From Lustribacter sp965277075 (GTDB lineage: Bacteria; Vulcanimicrobiota; Vulcanimicrobiia; Vulcanimicrobiales; Vulcanimicrobiaceae), in contig OZ255707.1 in NCBI GenBank assembly GCA_965277075.1, positions 3,100,001 to 3,164,000 on the forward strand: a DNA stretch of 64,000 nt, read 5' to 3'. The notes under the pieces were generated by a model. That model saw only the letters and a list, made by a program, of their open reading frames with translations, searched no databases and was not told the DNA's origin. A program made the translations under genes and the position numbers. Positions 57,150-64,000 of the stretch are shown here, piece by piece (positions within the stretch are counted from its first letter, which is position 1; each line of letters opens with the position of its first letter).

Positions 57150-57799
57150 TCATCAGATCAAGTTCGGGACTCAAGCTCGACCAAGCCGGGCTCGAGCTTG
57201 CGAACGCCGGTATGCTTTCGATTTACGTACCGGAACACGATGGTACGGAGCAGTCGCTCGACGCACTCGTGTCGCACGTGCGCACGCTGCGACGGCTCGC
57301 CGGTACCGCGCTGTCGCTTGATGCGATCGCGCTGCTCGACGTTCCATTCTTCCTCGATGCCACAGCGTTTTCCGATTACACTTCTGCCGTGTTCGATCAC
57401 AACGAGGCGCTCGCGCGCGCGTTGCCGGTAGGCGGGATTTTCGAACGCATCGCGCATCCGGCTTTGCGTGCCCCGATGGCCATGCCGTGGGCCGTTGCGC
57501 CCTTCGTAATGTGCCATCTCGCCGACGACACGCCGGCAGCAGTGCACGCGGTCGAAGCGATCGTTGACGCGGAAGCGCGCCGGCGCGGCCTCGCGTTCGG
57601 ACGCGGAGGCAGTTTTGGTTTCCGCGGCCATCGCTTCGAAGCGATCGAACTTCAGGGGCCCGTCGCGAGACGCTTCTCAAGATTGCGCTGGGCGCGCGAG
57701 ACGGTCCGTCGCGCGTCGGCATTACATCACTGCTGGCCGAAATAGCCGCAGGGCCGGACATCGCAGAACTGCAGCGCCGATTTCCGCTTGACGGATAGT
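57150..57799 (+). pseudogene. Frameshifted gene of unrecognised family
   Basis: A protein-like frame runs from about 57150 ('SGLKLDQAGLELANAGMLSIYVPEHDGTEQSLDALVSHVRTL', with the first ATG at 57212) to about 57675 ('GSFGFRGHRFEAIELQGPVARRF'). It continues in another frame as 'LKIALGARDGPSRVGITSLLAEIAAGPDIAELQRRFPLDG' to a TAG at 57799. The two parts join naturally, so a single-base change near 57675 breaks the gene. The N-terminus is also missing or in yet another frame (from GTG 57030). The last 80 residues recall the end of fold-type I PLP enzymes, but I cannot name the family. Confidence 0.55.
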
Positions 57800-57897
57800 G
57801 CCCGAAAGCGGTAGCTCGCGATCAGAGGGCCATGTACGCGTTGCAATGACCTCGGCGTGCTGAGCAAATACAGGGGTGTAGATGACCGCGTCCGCGC

Positions 57898-59625
57898 GTG
57901 CGCGAAATCGACTACGTCGTGATTTCGCAGGATTGGCAAACGTCGCAGCGCCGGTACGGCGTTCTGACGAGCAAGGATTTCAGAATTCCGGTCGCCGAGG
58001 GCATCGAGCTCAACAGCTATCTCTTTCGTCCTGACGACGGCGGCCGATTTCCCGTAATTTTGAGCGTGTGCGCATACGATCTCGACGATCAGATCGCACC
58101 CGTGATGCCGATCGGGACCGGCGGCTTGCGCGGGCACATGGAGGCCGGAGATCCGGAGTTCTTCGTACGCCGTGGCTACGTCCATTGTATCGTCAACGTG
58201 CGCGGTTCCGGAAAATCGGACGGATTCTTCGAGATGTGGGCCGGCCAAGAGATTCTCGATCTCCGCGAGTGTATCGAATGGCTGGCGCGTCAGCCGTGGT
58301 GCGACGGAAATGTCGGCATGTTCGGTGTTTCATACTTCGCGGTCGTCGCGAAGCGCGTTGCAACGCTGCGGCCGCCGTCGCTGAAGTGTATCTTCTCGCC
58401 CTACGGCTTGACGGATCTCTACCGCGATCTCGATTTTCAAGGCGGCATTCTTCGGTGGAATTTCCGGATGCGATGGATTCCAAAAATTCCGAACATCCGT
58501 GTCGATCGACCGCGTCTGCTCAAGCAGATCGGGCGGGACGCATACCTGGCACGGATCGACGACGCCATGAACGATCCGGAAATTGCCGCCATTCCGAACG
58601 CCCTGAGCTATTTGAAGAAGTGGGACGAGGGCGCGAACGCCTACATCATCGAGCCGTGGCTCAACCCGCTATGCGATGACTTCTACGATCGCCTTTCCGA
58701 CTACGATTGGTCGCAAACGATGATACCAGCGTATCTCGGCGGAGACTGGGGCGTCTTCGGTTTGCATCTCGGCGGCGACGTCCGCAGTTGGGCCGCCTGG
58801 CAAGGACCGAAAAAGTTCACGATCGGACCGCCCGTCTATCTCGACCGGCCGCTGTATCAATACCAATACGAGTCGTTGCGCTGGTTCGATCACTGGCTCA
58901 AGGGAATCGACAGCGGTCTCCTCGAGGAACGGCGAGTACGGCTTTTTCTCGACAACAGCGGCGACTGGGTCGAGGCGAACGACTACCCCGTTCCGTCAAC
59001 GCGATGGACGCCGTTCTATCTGCATGAGAAGAGCCTGCTCTCGGAACACGAGTTTTGGCCCAACGAGGCGTTCTCGGCCTACGTTGATTCGCCGTACGAG
59101 CGCGGCGGCATTGCGTTCACGACGCCGCCGATGGTCGAGACGACCGATCTGTGCGGGCCGTTCGCGCTGAAACTCTTCGCGTCGACGACCGACTCCGACG
59201 TGCTCTGGTTCGTCAGCCTCTACGAAGTCACGCCGGAGGGAAAGGAGCGCCTTCTCACACGCGGCTGGCTGCGTGGCTCGCAGCGCGGGCTGGATGTTGC
59301 AACGTCAAAACCGTGGGCGCCACGTCATCGGCACGACCGGCGCGAGCCGCTCGTGCCGGGAGAAATCTACGAATTCGATATCGCCGTGCAGCCGTATGGG
59401 ATTCGGCTGTTGCCGGGTTATCGCTTATCGGTGCGAATCCGTTCGTGTGATGACGAACCGATCGGTCATCACTTGCAAACGATCGGTGCCGGACGCATCG
59501 CGCGCCAAGCGAGTTCGCGGATAACGGTCTATCACGATGCGGATCATCCCTCGCATCTTTTAATCCCGATCATCCGTGGAAACGTCCTCGGTACGTTCAT
59601 CTCCGGCGGGAAGCTCACGACCTAA
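57898..59625 (+). CDS. CocE/NonD family serine hydrolase (X-Pro dipeptidyl-peptidase-like)
   Basis: A 575-residue alpha/beta hydrolase. The N-terminal catalytic domain begins 'SKDFRIPVAEGIELNSYLFRPDDGGRFPVIL' and shows 'VNVRGSGKSDG' and the nucleophile serine in 'GNVGMFGVSYFAVVAKRVA' (Ser145). The C-terminal jelly-roll domain typical of cocaine esterase and X-Pro peptidases follows ('GPFALKLFASTTDSDVLWFVSLYEVTPEGKERLLTRGWLRGS', 'YRLSVRIRSCD'). GTG at 57898 is the start. Known relatives hydrolyse esters or amides. It is convergent with a GlcG gene. Confidence 0.87.
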   Translation: MREIDYVVISQDWQTSQRRYGVLTSKDFRIPVAEGIELNSYLFRPDDGGRFPVILSVCAYDLDDQIAPVMPIGTGGLRGHMEAGDPEFFVRRGYVHCIVNVRGSGKSDGFFEMWAGQEILDLRECIEWLARQPWCDGNVGMFGVSYFAVVAKRVATLRPPSLKCIFSPYGLTDLYRDLDFQGGILRWNFRMRWIPKIPNIRVDRPRLLKQIGRDAYLARIDDAMNDPEIAAIPNALSYLKKWDEGANAYIIEPWLNPLCDDFYDRLSDYDWSQTMIPAYLGGDWGVFGLHLGGDVRSWAAWQGPKKFTIGPPVYLDRPLYQYQYESLRWFDHWLKGIDSGLLEERRVRLFLDNSGDWVEANDYPVPSTRWTPFYLHEKSLLSEHEFWPNEAFSAYVDSPYERGGIAFTTPPMVETTDLCGPFALKLFASTTDSDVLWFVSLYEVTPEGKERLLTRGWLRGSQRGLDVATSKPWAPRHRHDRREPLVPGEIYEFDIAVQPYGIRLLPGYRLSVRIRSCDDEPIGHHLQTIGAGRIARQASSRITVYHDADHPSHLLIPIIRGNVLGTFISGGKLTT

Positions 59626-60056
59626 GGCGACCGTTGCGGACGCGGCAAGCCGATGGCCGCCACGGCCACGCGCGCGATCTCGGTGTCGCGCGGTAACGTT
59701 TTGCCTCCGCCCGCGCCGATTGCACCGATCACTTCATCGTCGTAAGAAATCGCGACGCCGCCGGGGAGCGTCGTCAACATCTCGTCGCCCCATTCGTCCA
59801 GGTTGCCGTCCCGCTCTGCGAGCTGCTTCTTGAATGCGACCGTGTCGCGGTGCATCACTCCCGATGTATACGCTTGACGAATGGCGTGCCGCAGGACGCG
59901 CGCCGGCGATCCGTCCATGCGCACCGCCGCAACGAGCTCACCGTAACTGTCGGCGACCGCAAACGACATCGGCTGTCCATCTTGCGTCGCTTCGCGAACC
60001 GCCGCATCCAGTGCTCGCTGCGCTTCGTCGGCGCCGATGATCCGTTTGGTCAACAT
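59622..60056 (-). CDS. GlcG/HbpS family protein (copy 2)
   Basis: A 144-residue GlcG/HbpS protein: 'ADEAQRALDAAVREATQDGQPMSFAVADSYGELVAAVRMDG', 'RQAYTSGVMHRDTVAFKKQLAERDGNLDEWGDEMLTTLPGGVAISYDDEVIGAIGAGGG'. The ATG at 60056 overlaps the stop of copy 3 (ATGA). Copies 2 and 3 are close paralogues and differ from copy 1 by an insertion 'RD-x-NLDEWGD' before the PGG stretch. They probably assemble together and form an operon behind an orphan binding-protein gene. Confidence 0.82.
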   Translation of the reverse strand: MLTKRIIGADEAQRALDAAVREATQDGQPMSFAVADSYGELVAAVRMDGSPARVLRHAIRQAYTSGVMHRDTVAFKKQLAERDGNLDEWGDEMLTTLPGGVAISYDDEVIGAIGAGGGKTLPRDTEIARVAVAAIGLPRPQRSP

Positions 60057-60469
60057 CAGCGCAAGCCCGTCGCGAGAACGGCCAGCCGGCAGATTTCCGT
60101 ATCGCGCTCGATCGTATTTCCGCCCACACCGATGGCTCCGACAACTTCGCCGCCGTAGCGCACGGGAAGTCCGCCTTGTAAGGTGGTGAGCCGCATATCG
60201 CCCCACTCATCGAGATTCGAATCACGCTCCTCGAACTGCGCCTTGAACTCGAGCGTTCCGCGATGCATAAATCCCGCCGTATACGCTTTGCGGATCGCGT
60301 GGCGCAGCACGCGCGGCGGCGACCCGTCCATGCGAAAGCAGGCGATGAGCTCTCCGTAACTGTCCGCGACGGCAAACGCCATCGGTTGAACGTCGATTTC
60401 GGCCTCCCGAATCGCCGCCTCAATCGCGAGCTGTGCCTCTTCGAGTCCGAGCATGTGACGGGTGATCAT
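60056..60469 (-). CDS. GlcG/HbpS family protein (copy 3)
   Basis: A 137-residue paralogue of copy 2: 'LEEAQLAIEAAIREAEIDVQPMAFAVADSYGELIACFRMDG', 'RKAYTAGFMHRGTLEFKAQFEERDSNLDEWGDMRLTTLQGGLPVRYGGEVVGAIGVGG'. Its ATG overlaps the TAA of the upstream binding protein (TAATG), and its stop overlaps the next GlcG start, so the three genes are translationally coupled. No signal peptide is present, whereas the binding protein is secreted. Confidence 0.82.
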   Translation of the reverse strand: MITRHMLGLEEAQLAIEAAIREAEIDVQPMAFAVADSYGELIACFRMDGSPPRVLRHAIRKAYTAGFMHRGTLEFKAQFEERDSNLDEWGDMRLTTLQGGLPVRYGGEVVGAIGVGGNTIERDTEICRLAVLATGLR

Positions 60470-61407
60470 TAGCGCAGGCCGGACACGATCAGTTCTTTGG
60501 CGTCAAACGTCGCGGGGATGACCTTGTACTTCACGTAGAGGTCGATCACCGGTTGAACGAACTTCGGATCGAGTGCGGCGTAGGCCAGGCGATGTGATTT
60601 TGCGATGACCGCCGGATCGACGCCGCCGAATTTCGCGAGCGCCGCAACGGCGTCGGAGGGGTGGCCCTCGATGTATGTCGCCGCGTCGTTCATCACATGG
60701 TTGAACGCGACGACGGCAGTGCGGTTCTTCGTTGCGTAATCTGCCGTCACAAACCAGCCGGTGACCATGAACTGTAGTGCGATCGCATCGAAGGCATGCG
60801 CGAAGATACGCACTTTGCCCGCATCGATCGCTTGTTGCAAGATCGGGTCCGCGATAAAGCCGGCGTCGACGCGGCCGGCCGCGAGCGCATCACCGATCGC
60901 GGCGAACGGAAACTCGAGAATCTTCACGGTCGATGAATCGCCGCCGTGTTGGTCGATCCAGGCTTTCGTTGCGACGGTGGTAACGTCGTTGAGCGCGGGC
61001 GACGCGATCGTCTTGCCGTTCAGCTCCGCGGCCGTTTTGAGCGGTGAGTTGGCTTTTACGCACAGATTCGAGTACGGATTCTTCGAGTCGTAGAGGCTGC
61101 CGCCGGCGATCAACACGAACGGGAGACCACGCGCGTGCGCCGAGATCAGCGACGAGAGAGACGACTTGCCGACGGCATACGAGCCGCCGGCAACGCCCGC
61201 GGCGATTGCCGTTCCGCTACCTTGCGACTCGACGGAGACGTCGAGTCCGGCACGACGGAACATGCCGCTCGATTGTGCCCAGAGCGCCGGCGTCACCGAC
61301 TCTTCGGGTACAGCGCCCGCCGTCATCGTCGTCAGCGTCTGCGCTCCAAGCGATGTGCTCGACGCAACGAAAGCGGAGCCCAGAGCAAGTGCGGTGCGTC
61401 GATTCAT
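60469..61407 (-). CDS. NMT1/SsuA-like ABC substrate-binding protein
   Basis: A 312-residue secreted binding protein. ATG at 61407 starts a signal peptide of Tat-like appearance (MNRRTALALGSAFVASSTSLGAQ). The mature part shows 'GAVPEESVTPALWAQSSGMFRRAGLDVSVE', 'GGSYAVGKSSLSSLISAHARGLPFVLIAGGSLYDSKNPYSNLCV', 'LNGKTIASPALNDVTTVATKAWIDQHGGDSSTVKILEFP'. It is most similar to the protein at 62028 and to the first gene of the window. It is coupled to two GlcG genes downstream. The ligand is unknown and no permease is encoded nearby. Confidence 0.87.
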   Translation of the reverse strand: MNRRTALALGSAFVASSTSLGAQTLTTMTAGAVPEESVTPALWAQSSGMFRRAGLDVSVESQGSGTAIAAGVAGGSYAVGKSSLSSLISAHARGLPFVLIAGGSLYDSKNPYSNLCVKANSPLKTAAELNGKTIASPALNDVTTVATKAWIDQHGGDSSTVKILEFPFAAIGDALAAGRVDAGFIADPILQQAIDAGKVRIFAHAFDAIALQFMVTGWFVTADYATKNRTAVVAFNHVMNDAATYIEGHPSDAVAALAKFGGVDPAVIAKSHRLAYAALDPKFVQPVIDLYVKYKVIPATFDAKELIVSGLR

Positions 61408-61483
61408 ACGGATACCTCTCGGAAGCTTTCGCAGGAAGGTCGATGAATCGCGCGCCCGCACCTTCTTTGGGTAAAGGCCGGCC

Positions 61484-62020
61484 ATGCAAGACGGAACCGA
61501 CCTCACACCCGAGCCGAATCGCGACGATCACGTCGCGGGGTCGCTCGACGCTCCCGTGGTCATCACGGAGTTCGCCGATTACGAATGTCCGTATTGCGGC
61601 GAAGCGTATCCGGTCATCGAAGCGATTCGCGAGAAGTACGGTTCGCGCGTTGCGTACGTCTTCCGGAATTATCCGCTGCCCATGCATCCGCACGCACGCG
61701 CTGCCGCGGAGGCCGCTGAAGCGGCTGCGAGCGTGGGCAAATTTTGGGAGATGCATCGCGCGCTCTTCGAGCACCAGAAGGCACTCATGAACGCTGACCT
61801 CGCAACGTATGCGAAGAGCGCCGATGTGGACGCGACGATCGTCGCGCAGGCGATCGCGAACGAGACCTATCGCGCGAAGATCGAAGCGGACGTCGACTCG
61901 GGGAACGAGAGCAGCATCGACGGAACGCCGGCGGTCTTCATCAATGGCTTCATTTTCGACGGAAACGTGTCGGTCGATGAATTGAGCGAGTTCATCGACC
62001 GCGCTCTCGCCGCCGTCTAG
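61484..62020 (+). CDS. DsbA-family thioredoxin-fold protein
   Basis: A 178-residue thioredoxin-fold protein. The active site is 'FADYECPYCGEAYPVIEAI' (CPYC), and the cis-proline region is 'DGTPAVFINGFIFDGNVSVDEL'. There is no signal peptide, so it is cytoplasmic or fused-domain-like; similar soluble DsbA-like proteins occur as NhaA C-terminal domains and as stand-alone oxidoreductases. It is divergent from one binding-protein gene and convergent with another. Confidence 0.88.
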   Translation: MQDGTDLTPEPNRDDHVAGSLDAPVVITEFADYECPYCGEAYPVIEAIREKYGSRVAYVFRNYPLPMHPHARAAAEAAEAAASVGKFWEMHRALFEHQKALMNADLATYAKSADVDATIVAQAIANETYRAKIEADVDSGNESSIDGTPAVFINGFIFDGNVSVDELSEFIDRALAAV

Positions 62021-62027
62021 CGTAACA

Positions 62028-62969
62028 CTAGGACCAGATCAGCTCGCGTGCTTCGAAGCGCGCCGGTATATCTTTGTAGTGGGCGACCAGGTCGACGACC
62101 GGTTGAATGAGAGCGGGGTCGAGCGCCGTTGCCGACTCCGTGCGCGCCATCTTCTTGACGACCGCCGAATCGATGCCGGTGAAGGTTGCGATGTCGTCGA
62201 CCGTAGCGGTGGGGTGCGAATTCGTGTACGCGGCCGAGTCGCGAACGACGCGGGCGAACGCCTCAACCTCGGCCCGGTTCTGCTCGGCGTACGAGCGCAA
62301 CGTACACCACGCCGTGAACATGAAGCGTGGCGCGATCGCGTCGAACGTATGCGCGAGCACGCGAACTTTTCCGGAGAGTTGTGCGGCGCCGAGAATCGGT
62401 TCGTTCGCCGAGCCGGCCTCGACCCGGCCCCCGGAAATTGCTTCGGCGATCGAACTGATCGGAATTTCGACCAGTTTCAGCGACGTCGAATCACCGCCGT
62501 TCTTGTCCATCCACGCCTTCATCGCGAGCGTAAAAATATCGTTGAGTGAACCGACCGCGACCGTCTTGCCGTTGAGGTCCGCAGCGGTCTTGACCGGCGA
62601 ATCGACGCGCACCATCAAGCCCGCGATCGGATTGGAAGTTGTCGAGAGACCGCCCGGCGCGACGATGACGAACGGAATGCCTTTGCCGTGCGCTTCGATC
62701 AGCGGATACATGCTGATTTTCCCGACTTGATACGCACCGCCGGCGACGCCGCTTGCAACGGCCGAACCGTTGCGCTGCGGCTGTATCGTCACGTCGATGC
62801 CCGCGCGCTTGAACGCGCCGCTTGCGATCGCGTGCAGCACCGGGGTTGCCGAGTCTTCGGGCAGACCGGCGGTCACGATCGGCGTCATCTTTTGTTGCGC
62901 GAAGGCAATGGACGGCAGCGCGACCGTAGCGGCGAGACTTGCAAGGGTGGTGCGACGCGAGATGTTCAC
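62028..62969 (-). CDS. NMT1/SsuA-like ABC substrate-binding protein
   Basis: A 313-residue binding protein. GTG at 62969 starts 'NISRRTTLASLAATVALPSIAFAQQ', a signal peptide with a twin-arginine-like SRRTT. The mature part shows 'AGLPEDSATPVLHAIASGAFKRAGIDVTIQPQ', 'GGAYQVGKISMYPLIEAHGKGIPFVIVAPGG', 'LNGKTVAVGSLNDIFTLAMKAWMDKNGGDSTSLKLVEIP'. It follows a fumarylacetoacetate-hydrolase-family gene by 19 bases, so the pair is probably one operon, and the ligand may be the substrate or precursor of that enzyme. Confidence 0.87.
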   Translation of the reverse strand: MNISRRTTLASLAATVALPSIAFAQQKMTPIVTAGLPEDSATPVLHAIASGAFKRAGIDVTIQPQRNGSAVASGVAGGAYQVGKISMYPLIEAHGKGIPFVIVAPGGLSTTSNPIAGLMVRVDSPVKTAADLNGKTVAVGSLNDIFTLAMKAWMDKNGGDSTSLKLVEIPISSIAEAISGGRVEAGSANEPILGAAQLSGKVRVLAHTFDAIAPRFMFTAWCTLRSYAEQNRAEVEAFARVVRDSAAYTNSHPTATVDDIATFTGIDSAVVKKMARTESATALDPALIQPVVDLVAHYKDIPARFEARELIWS

Positions 62970-62988
62970 GGGTTTCTCTTTCACCGGA

Positions 62989-63867
62989 TCAGCGAACCGG
63001 ATTGGTGAGCTCGCCGAGACCGTCGATCGTGATGCGAACGACGTCACCGGGCACGAGAAATTTGGGTGGTGCAAAACCGATGCCGACGCCCGCCGGCGTA
63101 CCGGTCAGGATAATGTCTCCTGGAACCAGCGTCGTCGTCGCGGAGATCGCCGCGATCAACGTTGGAATATCGAAAATCAGATCGGCGACGGTTGCATTCT
63201 GCCGCAGTTCGCCGTTGACGAAGGTCTGCAGCCGGAGTTCGCGCACGTCGCGCACCTCATCGGCGGTCACGAGATACGGACCCATCGGACAGAACGTGTC
63301 AACGCTCTTACCGATGAACCATTGCTTGTGTTTGCTTTGTAGCGTTCGTGACGTGACGTCGTTGGCGATCGTGAACCCGTACACGTGCTGCATCGCATCG
63401 GCCCTCGAAACGCGACGCGCGACGTCTCCGATGACCACGCCGAGTTCGCCCTCGTAGTCGACCGTTTGCGTCGGATCGTTACCGGACTCGATCGCGGTGC
63501 CGGAGGCGACGACCGACGATGGATGTTTCACGAAGACGATCGGCTCGTCGGGCACGGCCGACGCGCCCGCCGTGGAATCGAATCCGCTATCATGAAATTC
63601 CGCGGCGTGCTCCCGATAATTTTTTCCGACACACATGATCGTGTGAGTCGGCTGCGGGAACGGCGCCGTGAACGCCACGCGCTCGACAGCGTGACGCGGT
63701 GCGCTTGCCGTTACGTCGCGCGCTTGCGCGACGCCGCTCGACCCCCGTGCCACGAACGCCTCGAGATCGGGTGCGAGACCGGCCGCGCACAGATCGACGA
63801 TCGTCCGATCGTCGATGAGAAAGCCGAATCCGGAACGCTCGCCGACGACGAATGAAGCCAAACGCAC
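62989..63867 (-). CDS. Fumarylacetoacetate hydrolase family enzyme
   Basis: A 292-residue FAH-family enzyme. The catalytic domain shows 'TIMCVGKNYREHAAEF', 'PIVFVKHPSSVVASG', the metal-binding acids in 'VDYEGELGVVIG', 'VYGFTIANDVTSRTLQ', 'GKSVDTFCPMGPYLV' and the final 'GDIILTGTPAGVGIG' with 'GDVVRITIDGLGELTNPV'. Members include homoprotocatechuate isomerase/decarboxylase, acylpyruvase and FAH itself; the length is that of acylpyruvase or 2-hydroxyhepta-2,4-diene-1,7-dioate isomerase types. The divergent start of an amidohydrolase 75 bases away suggests an aromatic-compound cluster continuing to the right. Confidence 0.88.
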   Translation of the reverse strand: MRLASFVVGERSGFGFLIDDRTIVDLCAAGLAPDLEAFVARGSSGVAQARDVTASAPRHAVERVAFTAPFPQPTHTIMCVGKNYREHAAEFHDSGFDSTAGASAVPDEPIVFVKHPSSVVASGTAIESGNDPTQTVDYEGELGVVIGDVARRVSRADAMQHVYGFTIANDVTSRTLQSKHKQWFIGKSVDTFCPMGPYLVTADEVRDVRELRLQTFVNGELRQNATVADLIFDIPTLIAAISATTTLVPGDIILTGTPAGVGIGFAPPKFLVPGDVVRITIDGLGELTNPVR

Positions 63868-63941
63868 GTTAGCGTCTTCCGTTGCACGGCCCGAATGCCT
63901 CGGCGGAGGAAGGCGCGACGAACGATCCGTAGGTCGGCGGA

Positions 63942-64000
63942 ATGGCCAGCGCGATCGACATTCACACGCATATCATGCCGCCGCGCTGGGACGATTTCGC
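63942..64000 (+). CDS. Amidohydrolase 2 family protein, 5' end only
   Basis: ATG at 63942, preceded by GGCGGA, opens a frame that runs out of the window: 'MASAIDIHTHIMPPRWDDF'. The early H-x-H (IDIHTHIMP) is the metal site of amidohydrolase-2 proteins such as ACMSD-type decarboxylases, which often act on aromatic acids and start with exactly this motif. Only 19 residues are visible. The gene is divergent from the FAH-family gene. Confidence 0.65.
   Translation, partial: MASAIDIHTHIMPPRWDDF

Noticed and set aside
1..64000. CRISPR arrays, insertion sequences, integrases, rRNA genes
   Set aside because: I saw no regularly spaced repeats, transposase or integrase motifs, and no rRNA-like sequence anywhere in the window.

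Overview
The window is 64 kb of GC-rich, densely coded bacterial chromosome. A large TonB-dependent receptor implies an outer membrane. The respiratory locus resembles those of Actinobacteria and related deep lineages: a Rieske protein with several membrane spans, a diheme cytochrome c, a CtaG assembly factor and a small subunit IV. Many genes start with GTG or overlap by 1-11 bases. My best guess is a poorly cultured, soil-type, heterotrophic, aerobic diderm, perhaps Candidatus Eremiobacterota (WPS-2). That placement is inference and was not tested.

Left part (1-15 kb): a plus-strand aromatic catabolic cluster. It holds a periplasmic binding protein (cut by the window edge), a gentisate-dioxygenase-like bicupin, and then a block in the order of the classical dmpE-F-G-H-I genes: hydratase, acylating acetaldehyde dehydrogenase, aldolase, 4-oxalocrotonate decarboxylase, tautomerase. 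A 2-hydroxymuconic-semialdehyde-type dehydrogenase, two phthalate-4,5-dioxygenase-like Rieske oxygenases, a zinc alcohol dehydrogenase and a 4,5-dihydroxyphthalate-decarboxylase-like protein follow. No extradiol dioxygenase, ferredoxin or reductase is visible, so the ring-cleavage and electron-supply steps are unassigned. A second binding protein without a signal peptide, a GlcG/HbpS protein, an XdhC/MobA-like pair and PEP carboxylase come next.

Middle (18-38 kb): a cystathionine gamma-synthase-type gene and MscL, then two divergent operons. The minus arm runs from an FCD-type GntR regulator through the TonB receptor, a DUF885 protein, a Gfo/Idh/MocA oxidoreductase, an M14/AspA-like deacylase and an epimerase to a 3-hydroxyisobutyrate-dehydrogenase-like protein. 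The plus arm holds a DapA-like aldolase, a PanE-like reductase, a second Gfo/Idh/MocA protein, a second DUF885 protein, a dipeptide-type binding lipoprotein, a D-2-hydroxyacid dehydrogenase and an SDR. A perfect 10-bp palindrome lies between the arms. The gene set suggests uptake and oxidation of one unidentified organic compound.

Respiration (39.5-46.4 kb): diheme cytochrome c, CtaG, cytochrome b, Rieske protein and oxidase subunit III on the minus strand, divergent from subunits II, I and IV on the plus strand; together a bc-aa3 chain.

Right part (46.9-58 kb): a decaying region. Remnants of a GMC oxidoreductase, an XRE/MmyB regulator, a possible RES-Xre toxin-antitoxin pair, a branched-chain amino acid binding protein, an NmrA-like protein and a PRISE-type reductase carry multiple frameshifts. 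They are interspersed with intact genes: a TetR/SDR divergent pair, tRNA-Thr(CGT), a beta-lactamase-fold hydrolase, a Crp/Fnr regulator, a STAS protein and a thioredoxin-reductase-like flavoprotein.

Right end (57.9-64 kb): a CocE-type hydrolase, an operon of a binding protein and two GlcG proteins, a DsbA-like protein, another binding protein with a fumarylacetoacetate-hydrolase-family enzyme, and the start of an amidohydrolase. Five NMT1/SsuA-like binding proteins occur in the window, none with a permease or ATPase.
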